Assembly: GCF_007992435.1 (NCBI RefSeq)
Contig: NZ_BKAG01000017.1
Coordinates: forward strand, 1 to 64,000
From: Prosthecobacter gellanilyticus
GTDB lineage: Bacteria > Verrucomicrobiota > Verrucomicrobiia > Verrucomicrobiales > Verrucomicrobiaceae
Length of the DNA: 64,000 nt
Direction of reading: 5' to 3'
The notes beneath the pieces are model-generated. The model did no database searches, had not been told where the DNA came from, and saw only the letters and a program-made list of their open reading frames with translations. Both the position numbers and the translations under genes were made by a program. Numbering within the stretch: the first letter of the stretch is position 1; the number at the start of each line of letters is the position of its first letter. This document shows positions 1 to 7,645 of the stretch, in pieces.

Positions 1-25
1 ATGCGGGATTATGAGCCTGACGAGC
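1..25 (-). repeat. tRNA-fMet anticodon/D-arm fragment at window edge
   Basis: Positions 9-25 are identical to the anticodon and D-arm part of the intact initiator tRNA at 448-524. The preceding bases (1-8) match the altered sequence after the anticodon in the second fragment (358-365). The fragment supplies the last codons and the TAA stop of the GIY-YIG gene at 9-275. It probably continues off the left edge as another tRNA 3' part; that continuation cannot be seen. Confidence 0.6.
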
Positions 26-275
26 GGTTTTGTCGGATGAGGCCTGTCAGGCGGTAAAATCCATCGCCGCCTTTCTGAGCTTTGAGAAGGTTCTCCACTT
101 TTCGGGCATCGGTCAGGCTCATGGGAGCGCTGGTCCAAACCAATTTCCACGGCCCACGATGTCGCGTCCACGTGGAGACGCCCGAGTTGTGATCTACAAG
201 CCTCCTCTCAACATCATCCGATAGGCCGATGTAAAAGCGGCCTCCATCATTCTGAATGACATAGACGAAATACAT
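9..275 (-). CDS. GIY-YIG nuclease family protein next to tRNA-fMet
   Basis: A small single-domain GIY-YIG protein of 88 residues. The GIY-YIG core is clear: MYFVYVIQN at the start, then FYIGLSDDVERRL with the catalytic-type Arg, and a downstream E-x-x-L-K helix (VENLLKAQ). The frame is open back to position 359, but those extra 28 codons translate the hairpin and a tRNA 3' fragment, so the Met at 273-275 is the likely start. The last residues (RSSGS) and the stop are encoded by a tRNA-like anticodon arm. Proteins of this family cut DNA in homing enzymes and repair nucleases; the free-standing small type is of unknown role. It sits directly downstream of tRNA-fMet in a tandem array, which suggests a mobile or tRNA-targeting habit (inference). 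Confidence 0.85.
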   Translation of the reverse strand: MYFVYVIQNDGGRFYIGLSDDVERRLVDHNSGVSTWTRHRGPWKLVWTSAPMSLTDARKVENLLKAQKGGDGFYRLTGLIRQNRSSGS

Positions 276-290
276 GAACCTAGAAATGGC

Positions 291-318
291 GAAGGCCGTG
301 CATTGCTGCACGGCCTTC
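291..318 (-). terminator. Perfect hairpin after tRNA fragment (copy 2)
   Basis: A 12-bp perfect inverted repeat (GAAGGCCGTGCA and its complement) around a 4-nt loop, 3 nt after the CCA of the tRNA fragment on the minus strand. It is identical to the hairpin at 417-444. There is no T-run, so it may be a 3' processing or stabilising structure, or part of the repeated module, and not a standard terminator. Confidence 0.6.
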
Positions 319-321
319 ATT

Positions 322-382
322 TGGTAGCGGGGACAGGATTTGAACCTGTGATCCCGCATGCGGGATTATGCGCCTGATGAGC
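322..382 (-). pseudogene. Partial tRNA-fMet copy (3' part)
   Basis: On the minus strand this reads as the 3' half of tRNA-fMet: a D-arm end, a CAT anticodon, then an exact T-arm, acceptor 3' strand and CCA. The 5' acceptor strand is absent, so it cannot fold as a full tRNA. The 3' side of the anticodon stem is replaced by a 16-bp perfect palindrome (ATCCCGCATGCGGGAT, 351-366). It overlaps the collapsed GIY-YIG remnant at 366-401. Confidence 0.8.
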
Positions 383-401
383 GGACGTAGACAAAATACA
401 C
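366..401 (-). pseudogene. Internally deleted GIY-YIG gene remnant
   Basis: Twelve codons, GTG to TAA, encode VYFVYV followed by RSSGA. The first six codons match the start of the intact gene at 9-275 and the last ones match its end (RSSGS), so the body of the gene has been lost. The remaining coding differences are mostly synonymous, which indicates that this copy diverged as a gene before the deletion. Confidence 0.75.
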
Positions 402-416
402 GAAACTATAAATGGC

Positions 417-444
417 GAAGGCCGTGCATTGCTGCACGGCCTTC
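417..444 (-). terminator. Hairpin directly downstream of tRNA-fMet
   Basis: A perfect 12-bp stem (GAAGGCCGTGCA and complement) with a 4-nt loop starts 3 nt after the tRNA CCA end on the minus strand. The position fits a tRNA terminator, but no T-tract follows. An identical copy at 291-318 follows the tRNA fragment. Confidence 0.6.
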
Positions 445-447
445 ATT

Positions 448-524
<77 letters not shown>

Positions 525-629
525 TTCTGTTGGACGGCTAAGGTGGAGGCTCTTGGGCCTATTGCAACCTCGAAAACCGGTTTCTTCGAGTCTTGTATCG
601 GCATGGGCGGTCTATCTAGAATTCCTCGC

Positions 630-2048
630 ATGAAAACCTTTCTGACTTTGCTCTGTGCTGCCGCCTTCACGGCCCAAGCTGTGACGACCGCGCCGCCGAA
701 CATTGTGCTGGTGATGGCGGATGACCAGGGGTGGGGCGACATGGCCTACAACGGGCATCCGAAAGTGAAGACACCGAACTTTGATGCGATGGCGAAGGCG
801 GGCGTGCGCTTTGACCAGTTTCACTCGGCGGCGCCGGTGTGCTCGCCCACACGCGGCAGTGTGATGACGGGGCGCACGCCGAACCGCTACGGCACCTTCT
901 CCTGGGGGCATCCCATCCGGCCGCAGGAGATCACGGTGGCGGAGGCGCTGAAGTCTGCGGGTTACCGCACCGGGCACTTTGGCAAATGGCACCTCGGGTC
1001 CGTGCAGAAAGACAGCCCCGTGAGCCCGGGTGCCTGCGGCTTTGATGAATGGGTGTCTGCGCCTAACTACTTTGATCTCGACCCCATCCTCAGTGTGAAG
1101 GGCAAGGCCACCCAATTCAAAGGCGACAGCTCGGATGTCACCGCTGAGGTGGCGGTCAACTTCATCCGCCAGTGCGCGAGGGACAAGCAGCCCTTCCTGG
1201 CGGTGGTGTGGTTTGGCTCGCCGCACAATCCACACAAGGCTCTGGAGTCTGACAAGGCAGCGTATGAAGGGCTGCCGAAAGCGGAGCAGAACTTCTATGG
1301 CGAGATCACCGCGATGGATCGTGCCTTTGGCAAGCTGCGCGAGGAACTGCGCAAGCTGGACATCGAGCAAGACACGGTGCTCTGGTACTGCAGTGACAAT
1401 GGCGCGCTGCCGAAGATCGGCTCCACGGGTGGACGACGCGCCAACAAGGGCAGCATCTATGAAGGCGGTCTGGCGGTTCCAGCCCTGCTTGAGTGGCCTT
1501 CGCAGTTCAAGGAACCGAAGGTGATCTCCATCCCATGTGTGACTTCAGACATCCTGCCGACGGTGCTCGACATCGCGGATGTGACGCTGGAGAAGACGCC
1601 GCCGCTGGATGGTGTGAACCTGCTGCCGCTGCTCAAAGGCGAGGTGAAGAAGCGCGAGAAGCCGATCGGTTTCTGGGACATGGGAGTGAAAGGCATGGGT
1701 GCCTCTTCCGAGGTGTGGATGCGGGAGCTTCTGGCGGCGCAGGAACGTGGTGAGGAGCCGAATGATCCGCAGCGTCTGGCACCAGATGCCGGAAAGATCG
1801 GCAAGCCGGTATCACTCACCAAGTTTCCGGGTCACTCGGCGTGGCTGGACTGGCCGTGGAAGCTGCACCGCATCGAGGACAAGAAGACGGGTGATGTGGA
1901 CTGGGAGCTGTATGATCTGAGCGCTGATCCTGATGAGAGCCGTGTGCTTTTTGCCGAGCAGCCCGAGCGTGTGCCGCAGATGCAGGAGGCTCTGGAAAAC
2001 TGGCTGGAAAGTGTGGCGAAGAGTCTGAACGGGGAGGACTACAAGTGA
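630..2048 (+). CDS. Secreted sulfatase
   Basis: A 472-residue type I sulfatase, which hydrolyses sulfate esters on an unidentified substrate, usually a sulfated glycan. The start at 630 gives a clean signal peptide (MKTFLTLLCAAAFTAQA), so export is likely; an upstream in-frame ATG at 543 adds an unlikely 29-residue leader. Metal ligands are seen in VMADDQGWGD (Asp31/32). The catalytic CSPTRG motif has Cys71, the residue normally turned into formylglycine. A second metal site lies in CSDNGALPK. The C-terminus (WELYDLSADPDES) is typical of the family. It is free of other sulfatases or a maturase in this window. Function is firm at family level; the substrate is unknown. Confidence 0.92.
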   Translation: MKTFLTLLCAAAFTAQAVTTAPPNIVLVMADDQGWGDMAYNGHPKVKTPNFDAMAKAGVRFDQFHSAAPVCSPTRGSVMTGRTPNRYGTFSWGHPIRPQEITVAEALKSAGYRTGHFGKWHLGSVQKDSPVSPGACGFDEWVSAPNYFDLDPILSVKGKATQFKGDSSDVTAEVAVNFIRQCARDKQPFLAVVWFGSPHNPHKALESDKAAYEGLPKAEQNFYGEITAMDRAFGKLREELRKLDIEQDTVLWYCSDNGALPKIGSTGGRRANKGSIYEGGLAVPALLEWPSQFKEPKVISIPCVTSDILPTVLDIADVTLEKTPPLDGVNLLPLLKGEVKKREKPIGFWDMGVKGMGASSEVWMRELLAAQERGEEPNDPQRLAPDAGKIGKPVSLTKFPGHSAWLDWPWKLHRIEDKKTGDVDWELYDLSADPDESRVLFAEQPERVPQMQEALENWLESVAKSLNGEDYK

Positions 2049-2070
2049 GCCTGCCCGGAAGAGTTTCTCA

Positions 2071-2100
2071 CATTCGTGTTTATTAGTGTCCATTCGTGGT
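2071..2100 (+). repeat. Three imperfect 10-bp repeats (CATTCGTG type)
   Basis: CATTCGTGTT, TATTAGTGTC and CATTCGTGGT follow each other with a period of exactly 10 bp, in the short gap between the sulfatase and HAD genes. Similar sequences are, to my recollection, scattered through intergenic DNA of related bacteria, but that was not checked here. Confidence 0.6.
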
Positions 2101-2118
2101 TTCCCCTTCCCCGCTCAC

Positions 2119-2865
2119 ATGCGCTACGCTTTCTTCGACCTCGACCACACGCTCCTGCCCTTCGACACGCAGGCGCTGTTTTGCAATTATGTGCTGAAGC
2201 GGCATCCGTGGCGCATTGTGTTGCATCTTTGGTTCGTCCCATATGCGCTTGGAAGAGCGGTCGGGCTGGTGAGCACGGAGACGGCGAAGCGGGCCTTCCT
2301 TTCCTATCTCGCGGGCATGAAGCGGGCGCATCTGCGCAAGCTGGCGCGCGACTTTGCGCATGACTGTGTGGACACGTGGATCTATCCGGAGCTGCGCGCG
2401 GAGATCCTGCGGCACAAGCATCAGCACCGGAAGCTGGTGCTGAACACGGCCAGCCCGGACTTTTATGCGGACCAGATCGCCGAGGTGCTGGGCTTTGATC
2501 ACTGCATCGCCACGCAGATCAAGATCGGCGAGGAGGTGCCGCTGCGCCCGGCGATTCCCGGAGGCAATAACAAGCGTGAGGCGAAGATCACGGCGATGAA
2601 ACTGCGCCTGCCCGGTGTAGCTGGCATGAATGACGAGGAGCGCTTTCACTGCTGGTCGTATAGCGACAGCTCCGCGGACATTCCGCTGCTGGAGTTTGTG
2701 GGCAATCGTGTGCTGGTGCATCCGAGCAACAAGCTGCGCGCGCATTTCCCCGGCCATGACGTGACGGTGCTCACACCGCCGCGGCCTTACTGGGGTGCGG
2801 TCGGGAATATTTTTGCGATGGTCCGGCAGATCCTGGGTGTGCATCGCGAGCGTGGGCCGGGTTAA
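2119..2865 (+). CDS. HAD-IB family hydrolase (SerB-like phosphatase)
   Basis: A 248-residue haloacid dehalogenase superfamily protein, probably a phosphatase. The start at 2119 places the DxDxT motif at residues 7-11 (FFDLDHTLL), as usual; the in-frame ATG at 2086 lies inside the 10-bp repeat block. Motif II is in LNTASPDF and the metal-binding motif IV in YSDSSADIPLL. The helical cap region follows motif I, as in subfamily IB (phosphoserine phosphatase-like). The substrate cannot be told from sequence. The stop overlaps that of the convergent gene at 2862 by a few bases. Confidence 0.8.
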   Translation: MRYAFFDLDHTLLPFDTQALFCNYVLKRHPWRIVLHLWFVPYALGRAVGLVSTETAKRAFLSYLAGMKRAHLRKLARDFAHDCVDTWIYPELRAEILRHKHQHRKLVLNTASPDFYADQIAEVLGFDHCIATQIKIGEEVPLRPAIPGGNNKREAKITAMKLRLPGVAGMNDEERFHCWSYSDSSADIPLLEFVGNRVLVHPSNKLRAHFPGHDVTVLTPPRPYWGAVGNIFAMVRQILGVHRERGPG

Positions 2866-4130
2866 ATGCCCCAGCCTTCGCGATAAGAAGCACGCTTCCA
2901 GAGCTTCTCGCCTTCGGGATTGTCGATGAGCTTGCCGGTCTTCGGGTCACAGCGCACGACGGTGTTGGTGCGGTAGGCGATGTTTCCGAGGTGGCACATC
3001 ATGGTGCTCTTCTGGCCTTCTTCGATGGGGCTGTTGAGCTGGGCCTTGCCACGGATGGCATTGAGGAAGTTACCGAAATGCGCGGGATCACCACCACCGG
3101 CGCCTTTGGTCTTGCTGATCTCGGCGCCTTTCGGATCGTAGAGGGTGTAGGAGTCGCGGGCGATGGCCATGGTGCCGTTGTCGCCATAGAACATGACTTC
3201 GCCGATGGGCTTCTCGGCGGCGCGAGCATGGCTGGAGCTCTGGATCCACTCGCAGCCTGCATGACCGAAATCATAGACGGCCGTACCAGTGTCAGGGGTC
3301 TCCTGCTCGTCCTGATAAAAGTAGCGGCCGCCGTTGTAGGTGACCTTCAGCGGGTAGTCGCCCTTCAGGCCCCAGCGCATGATGTCGAGCGTGTGGATGC
3401 CGTTGTTACCGAGCTCGCCATTGCCCCAATGCCAGAGCCAGTGCCAGTCATAGTGGGCGAACTTTTTCATGTCGTGCCTGGCATCATCCGGCACAGGTCC
3501 CTGCCAGAGATTCCAGTCGAGATCCGCGGAGGGCGGCAGCGCGAGTTTGCCCACCTCTTTGCGCGAGTTGTAATAGGTGCCGCGGGCAAAGCGCACGGGA
3601 CCGATGGCACCACCATGCAGAGCCGCGATGGCTTCCTTCATCCAGGTGCGGCGCTGGTTGCCCATTTGCACGACTTTGCCGCTCTTCTTCATCGCCGCGA
3701 CGAGTGCCTCGGCCTCGCCAGGGTTCTGGCTGCCGGGCTTCTCCACATACACATTTTTACCAGCCTCCAGCGCCATGATGGCCATGGGTGTGTGCCAGAA
3801 ATTTGGCGTGGCGATGCACACCGCATCCACCGTTTTGTCCTCGAGGATCTTGCGGAAGTCCCGCACGCCCTGGCAGGAGGTGGCTTGCTTGCTGGCGACC
3901 ACTTGGAGACCTTTTTCAAGACGTGTTGAATCAGTCTCGGCGAGATAGGCGATCTCCACGTCCGGCAAGGCCAGCAGTGCCTGCACATGGCCCATGCCGC
4001 GACCCAGGGCGATGACGGCGACCTTGAGCTTGTTTCCGGCCTTGTCAGCGGCACGGAGTTTCGTGGCGGCGGAAAGGGCGGCCCCGAGGCCGAGGGCGGA
4101 TGTTTGAGTGAGAAGCGTGCGGCGGTTCAT
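2862..4130 (-). CDS. Gfo/Idh/MocA family oxidoreductase with Tat-like signal
   Basis: A 422-residue NAD(P)-dependent oxidoreductase of the glucose-fructose oxidoreductase/inositol dehydrogenase family. The N-terminus MNRRTLLTQTSALGLGAAL resembles a twin-arginine signal, common in this family in Verrucomicrobiota and Planctomycetota, so it may be exported folded with cofactor. A Rossmann fold follows (VAVIALGRGMGHV), then the family EKP motif near residue 131 (VYVEKPGSQ). The C-terminal half is the substrate domain. Such enzymes often act on sugar derivatives; the substrate is unknown. It converges with the HAD gene with overlapping stop codons. Confidence 0.88.
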   Translation of the reverse strand: MNRRTLLTQTSALGLGAALSAATKLRAADKAGNKLKVAVIALGRGMGHVQALLALPDVEIAYLAETDSTRLEKGLQVVASKQATSCQGVRDFRKILEDKTVDAVCIATPNFWHTPMAIMALEAGKNVYVEKPGSQNPGEAEALVAAMKKSGKVVQMGNQRRTWMKEAIAALHGGAIGPVRFARGTYYNSRKEVGKLALPPSADLDWNLWQGPVPDDARHDMKKFAHYDWHWLWHWGNGELGNNGIHTLDIMRWGLKGDYPLKVTYNGGRYFYQDEQETPDTGTAVYDFGHAGCEWIQSSSHARAAEKPIGEVMFYGDNGTMAIARDSYTLYDPKGAEISKTKGAGGGDPAHFGNFLNAIRGKAQLNSPIEEGQKSTMMCHLGNIAYRTNTVVRCDPKTGKLIDNPEGEKLWKRASYREGWGI

Positions 4131-4195
4131 GGCAGGCGAAGTATCGACACGACAGTGTCCGTTTATCGCCGCGAATATGGCCCGTTTCGATGCTT

Positions 4196-4822
4196 TCAGG
4201 CCGTCGCGGGCTTGGAGGCGATGCGGATGATGATGGCGGCCGTCGTAGCCCCCACAAGATTCGCCACGAGGTCCCAGCCGGTGTTTTCATAGCCGCCGAC
4301 ATTCGTGTTGGGGATGGTCAGCACGGCGATGAACTCCACCACTTCATTCAGCGCCCCGAAGCCGATGCCTGCGGCGGCGCTGAGCACCATGAGACCAAAG
4401 GTGGGCTGAAGCTCGATGCCGCAGCTTTTGCGCAAGGATGAGCGCAACGAGTGCCAGCACAGCCAGGTGGTGATGCCGAAGCCATAAGCGTGGACGATCT
4501 GGTCATACTTCAGCTTCTGCGGGATGATCCACCAGCTATACAGCACGGGGTTTTCGCCATTGTAGGGCCAGCCCGCAGGCAGCTTGATCAGGCCACCGGC
4601 CATGTGGGCCAGCCCCCAGACGGACAGGGCCCAGAGCAGCCCGGTGGTCAGGCCCACGCTCTTATGCACCCAGGTCATGACCGAGATCAGCACGACCATG
4701 ACCACGATGTAGAAGATGAACTCGGTGTTTCCCTGCACCATGGAACTGACCACGGCGGCGATCATGTAGGCAGCGGTGAACAGGGCGAGAGGCAGCAGGC
4801 GCGGCTTGCGTTCGGGAGGCAT
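4196..4822 (-). CDS. Polytopic membrane protein, DUF2238/YjdF-like
   Basis: A 208-residue integral membrane protein with about five hydrophobic segments. The start at 4822 (MPPERKPRL) gives basic residues before the first membrane helix; the longer open frame upstream is His/Arg-rich and runs across the divergent promoter region. Conserved-looking acidic and His residues lie in YDQIVHAYGFG and in GALNEVVEF, a pattern I associate with the YjdF/DUF2238 and VanZ-like families. Biochemical role is unknown. It is divergent from the gene at 4922 with a 99-bp gap that must hold both promoters. Confidence 0.6.
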   Translation of the reverse strand: MPPERKPRLLPLALFTAAYMIAAVVSSMVQGNTEFIFYIVVMVVLISVMTWVHKSVGLTTGLLWALSVWGLAHMAGGLIKLPAGWPYNGENPVLYSWWIIPQKLKYDQIVHAYGFGITTWLCWHSLRSSLRKSCGIELQPTFGLMVLSAAAGIGFGALNEVVEFIAVLTIPNTNVGGYENTGWDLVANLVGATTAAIIIRIASKPATA

Positions 4823-4921
4823 GACCGGGATGCCACCACAAAGAAGGCCAGATGTCCAGCGGGCAACGACGACGATAAACGGCTTGCGTGCCCTGCCGCG
4901 TGCCCTTTTGATAGGCTGCCC

Positions 4922-5803
4922 ATGGATTTCCTCGCCCTCAATATGCCCGATCTCGGCGGCACGGTCGAAAGCGTGAAGAACGCGATCTCGAGCCAGGGCA
5001 TGAACGCCTGGGGGCTGGCCATCGTGGCTTTCTTTGCCGGGCTGGCCGTGGCGCGCGGCATCGTCTCGCAGATGCTCATGATGGTCACGCTGGCCATCTC
5101 GGTGATGGCGGGGCTGTTTGTCTTTCAGCATCGCACGGATGTGTTTGGAGCTTATGCCTCGAACATGACCACAAACACGCTGCTGGGCCTCTCAGGTGCC
5201 GCGGCGGTGCTGACCTACTTTCTGGTGCGCGGCTTGGTGAACTTCGTCGCGGGCTTCGGCATCATTTCTTTGCTGGCCAGCTTCACGGGATGGAAGGCGG
5301 GGCTGCTGAGCCTGGTGCCTTCCGGCGTCGTCGTCTGGCTGGGGGCCATGGTGATGCGTCTGCTCGGCAGTGTGTACAGCCTGGAGAACGCGAACGTGGA
5401 GCTTCAGGGCAAAGGTGTGAAGAGCGAGTTCGGCCAGTGGATCTCCGAGATGGCGCAGAAGATCGACCGCACCTCCGTGGGCAGTTTCGTGGAGAAGCTG
5501 GATCCCTATGACATGCGCGCTCGGGCCAACTTGGCGCGCCTGCTCATTCTCTGGCCGGATGGTCGTGTGTGGCAGCAGCTTGCCTCACGTGGTCAGGACA
5601 CGGCGAATGCGCTGAATCATCCGGAGATCGCCGCGCTGGGACAAGATGCTAAAGTTCGTCAGGCCATCGAGCGGCAGGACTTCGCCGGACTGATGCAGCT
5701 CCCACAAGTAGCGCGTGCGGCCGCGAATCCGCAGCTTGAACCGTTCTTGAAGACGCTGGTGCTGGAGGAGGCCATGGATACCGTGGTGTACAAAGCGCGA
5801 TAA
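4922..5803 (+). CDS. Membrane protein, CvpA-like N-terminal half
   Basis: A 293-residue protein. The first half is strongly hydrophobic, with about four membrane segments (residues 27-50, 52-66, 80-105, 110-150), resembling CvpA-type membrane proteins. The second half is soluble and helical, rich in Gln and Ala, with no recognised motif. The start at 4922 begins the hydrophobic protein; the open frame further upstream (from 4451) overlaps the opposite gene and is not credible. Function is unknown. It lies 48 bp before the ABC exporter gene and may be transcribed with it. Confidence 0.6.
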   Translation: MDFLALNMPDLGGTVESVKNAISSQGMNAWGLAIVAFFAGLAVARGIVSQMLMMVTLAISVMAGLFVFQHRTDVFGAYASNMTTNTLLGLSGAAAVLTYFLVRGLVNFVAGFGIISLLASFTGWKAGLLSLVPSGVVVWLGAMVMRLLGSVYSLENANVELQGKGVKSEFGQWISEMAQKIDRTSVGSFVEKLDPYDMRARANLARLLILWPDGRVWQQLASRGQDTANALNHPEIAALGQDAKVRQAIERQDFAGLMQLPQVARAAANPQLEPFLKTLVLEEAMDTVVYKAR

Positions 5804-5851
5804 GAAATCCGAATTCCTGAAGACGATCTGCGTCAGAGGTGGCCGCCTAAC

Positions 5852-7591
5852 ATGCCAGACAAACCCACCTCACTCCGAGCCACCGGCAGCCGCCTGCTCG
5901 TCTTTGCGCGCGCTCACTGGCGCATGGCGCTGATCCAGTTCGTGCTCGCGGTTCTGGGCACTTCTTTGATCGTGGTCTTTCCAGGCGTGGTGCAGTGGTT
6001 TGTGGATGATCTCATCCCACGCAAAGATGTGCCGGGAATCTGGAAGGCAGGCGCGCTGGCGATCGCGGCCTTCTTCCTGCGCGAGCTGCTTTTCTACATC
6101 CGCACACGGGTGAACAGCGCCTTTGAGCAGCGCATGATCTTTGACCTGCGCGGGCAGCTTCACCACAAGATCGCGCGCCTGCCGCTGGCCTGGTTCGACC
6201 GTCAAAGCACGGGTGATATCCTCACGCGCATGGCGGATGATGTGCCTGCGACTCAGCGTGTGATCTTGGAAGGCATCGAGCAAGGTCTCACGGCGGTGCT
6301 GCAGATCATCATCAGCGCGGTGGTCATGTTTTACACGAACTCGACCTTCGCGCTGATCGTCATGGTGCCCACGCCGTTCATCGCGGCGGGTGGCTGGCTC
6401 TTCGCACGCTGGATTGCACCGCGCTCACGCGAGGCACGTGAGGCCAGCAGCCGCATGAACTCACTGCTGCATGACACCATCACCGGCATCCGCCAGGTAA
6501 AAAGCTACACCGCCGAGGACACGAAGCAGGAAGACTTTAACCGCGCCAGTCATGAGCTCCGTCGCTCCCAGCAGCGGCTGATGACGGCGTGGGCCGTCTA
6601 CAGCCCGCTCATGGGTTTCCTGGGCAGTTTTGGACTCGTGCTGCTGCTGAGCATCGGCGCATATGGCGCCATCCAGGGTGAGATGACCACGGGCGAGCTC
6701 TTCAAGTTCATCTTCCTGCTCGGCTTCTTCTTTGAGCCCATCGCACGTCTTCACGGCGTGAATCAAACCATTGTCACCGGACTCGCGAGCGCGGAGCGAG
6801 TCTTCAAGATCCTGGATCAAGAGGGCGAGGAAGATCTGGAACGCGGAGCCACTCTCACCAACGTGCGTGGCGAAGTGGAGTTCCGTGATGTGACTTTTGG
6901 TTACCAGCCTGACAAGCCAGTGCTGCAAGGTGTGAACCTGCGCGTGCTGCCACGCCAGACTGTGGCCATCGTGGGAGCCACGGGATCTGGCAAGAGCACG
7001 CTCTTCCAGCTTCTCACACACTTCTATGAACCGCAGTCCGGCCAGGTGTTGCTGGATGGACATCCCATCACGAACTACAACCGCGTGTCTTTGCGTGATG
7101 CGCTGGCCTATGTGACGCAGGATGCCTTTCTCTTTGCCGGAACCATTCGCGACAATCTCCGCCTCGGTGATCCTGATGCCACGGATGACGAGATGTGGGC
7201 CGCCTTGACCCATGCCAGTGCCGAAGAGTTTGTTCGGCGGCATCCAGATGGCCTTGATGCCCAGGTGGGCGAGCGTGGCGTGATGCTCAGTGGTGGCGAA
7301 AGGCAGCGCATCGCCATGGCGCGAGCATTTCTCAAGGATGCGCCCATCCTGCTCCTGGATGAAGCCACCAGCGCCGTGGACAACAAATCCGAGGCCGCGA
7401 TCCAGGAAGCGCTGGAGAAGCTGCGCGCGGACCGTACCTGCCTCGTCATCGCTCATCGTCTGAGCACCGTGGTCAGTGCGGATGTGATCTACGTCATGCG
7501 CCAGGGGCAGGTCCTCGCTCAAGGCAGCCACGCGGAGCTGGTGGAAAGCTGCGCCTACTACCGTGAGCTCGCCAGCCTGGCGCTGCTGTGA
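5852..7591 (+). CDS. ABC exporter half-transporter (MsbA-like)
   Basis: A 579-residue protein with an exporter-type transmembrane domain (six helices, residues about 20-310) fused to an ATPase domain. The ATPase has Walker A GATGSGKST (near residue 373), the signature LSGGE (near 479), Walker B ILLLDEATSAVD (near 500) and a switch His in IAHRLST. As a half-transporter it would act as a homodimer in the inner membrane. MsbA-like lipid flipping is possible, but drug or peptide export cannot be excluded. A purine-rich AGAGGTGG sits about 10 nt before the start. Confidence 0.9.
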   Translation: MPDKPTSLRATGSRLLVFARAHWRMALIQFVLAVLGTSLIVVFPGVVQWFVDDLIPRKDVPGIWKAGALAIAAFFLRELLFYIRTRVNSAFEQRMIFDLRGQLHHKIARLPLAWFDRQSTGDILTRMADDVPATQRVILEGIEQGLTAVLQIIISAVVMFYTNSTFALIVMVPTPFIAAGGWLFARWIAPRSREAREASSRMNSLLHDTITGIRQVKSYTAEDTKQEDFNRASHELRRSQQRLMTAWAVYSPLMGFLGSFGLVLLLSIGAYGAIQGEMTTGELFKFIFLLGFFFEPIARLHGVNQTIVTGLASAERVFKILDQEGEEDLERGATLTNVRGEVEFRDVTFGYQPDKPVLQGVNLRVLPRQTVAIVGATGSGKSTLFQLLTHFYEPQSGQVLLDGHPITNYNRVSLRDALAYVTQDAFLFAGTIRDNLRLGDPDATDDEMWAALTHASAEEFVRRHPDGLDAQVGERGVMLSGGERQRIAMARAFLKDAPILLLDEATSAVDNKSEAAIQEALEKLRADRTCLVIAHRLSTVVSADVIYVMRQGQVLAQGSHAELVESCAYYRELASLALL

Positions 7592-7645
7592 GGTGATCTC
7601 CGAGAGTGTGATAAAGAGGGTCCAGCACACCGTTTAGAGGCGGCC

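Noticed and set aside
543-629. Upstream start for the sulfatase gene
   Set aside because: The extra 29 residues would hide the signal peptide beginning at 630 and reach into the region just upstream of the tRNA.
4451-4921. Long N-terminal extension of the CvpA-like gene
   Set aside because: It overlaps the opposite membrane-protein gene and the divergent promoter gap, and has a His/Asp/Gly-rich non-protein-like composition.
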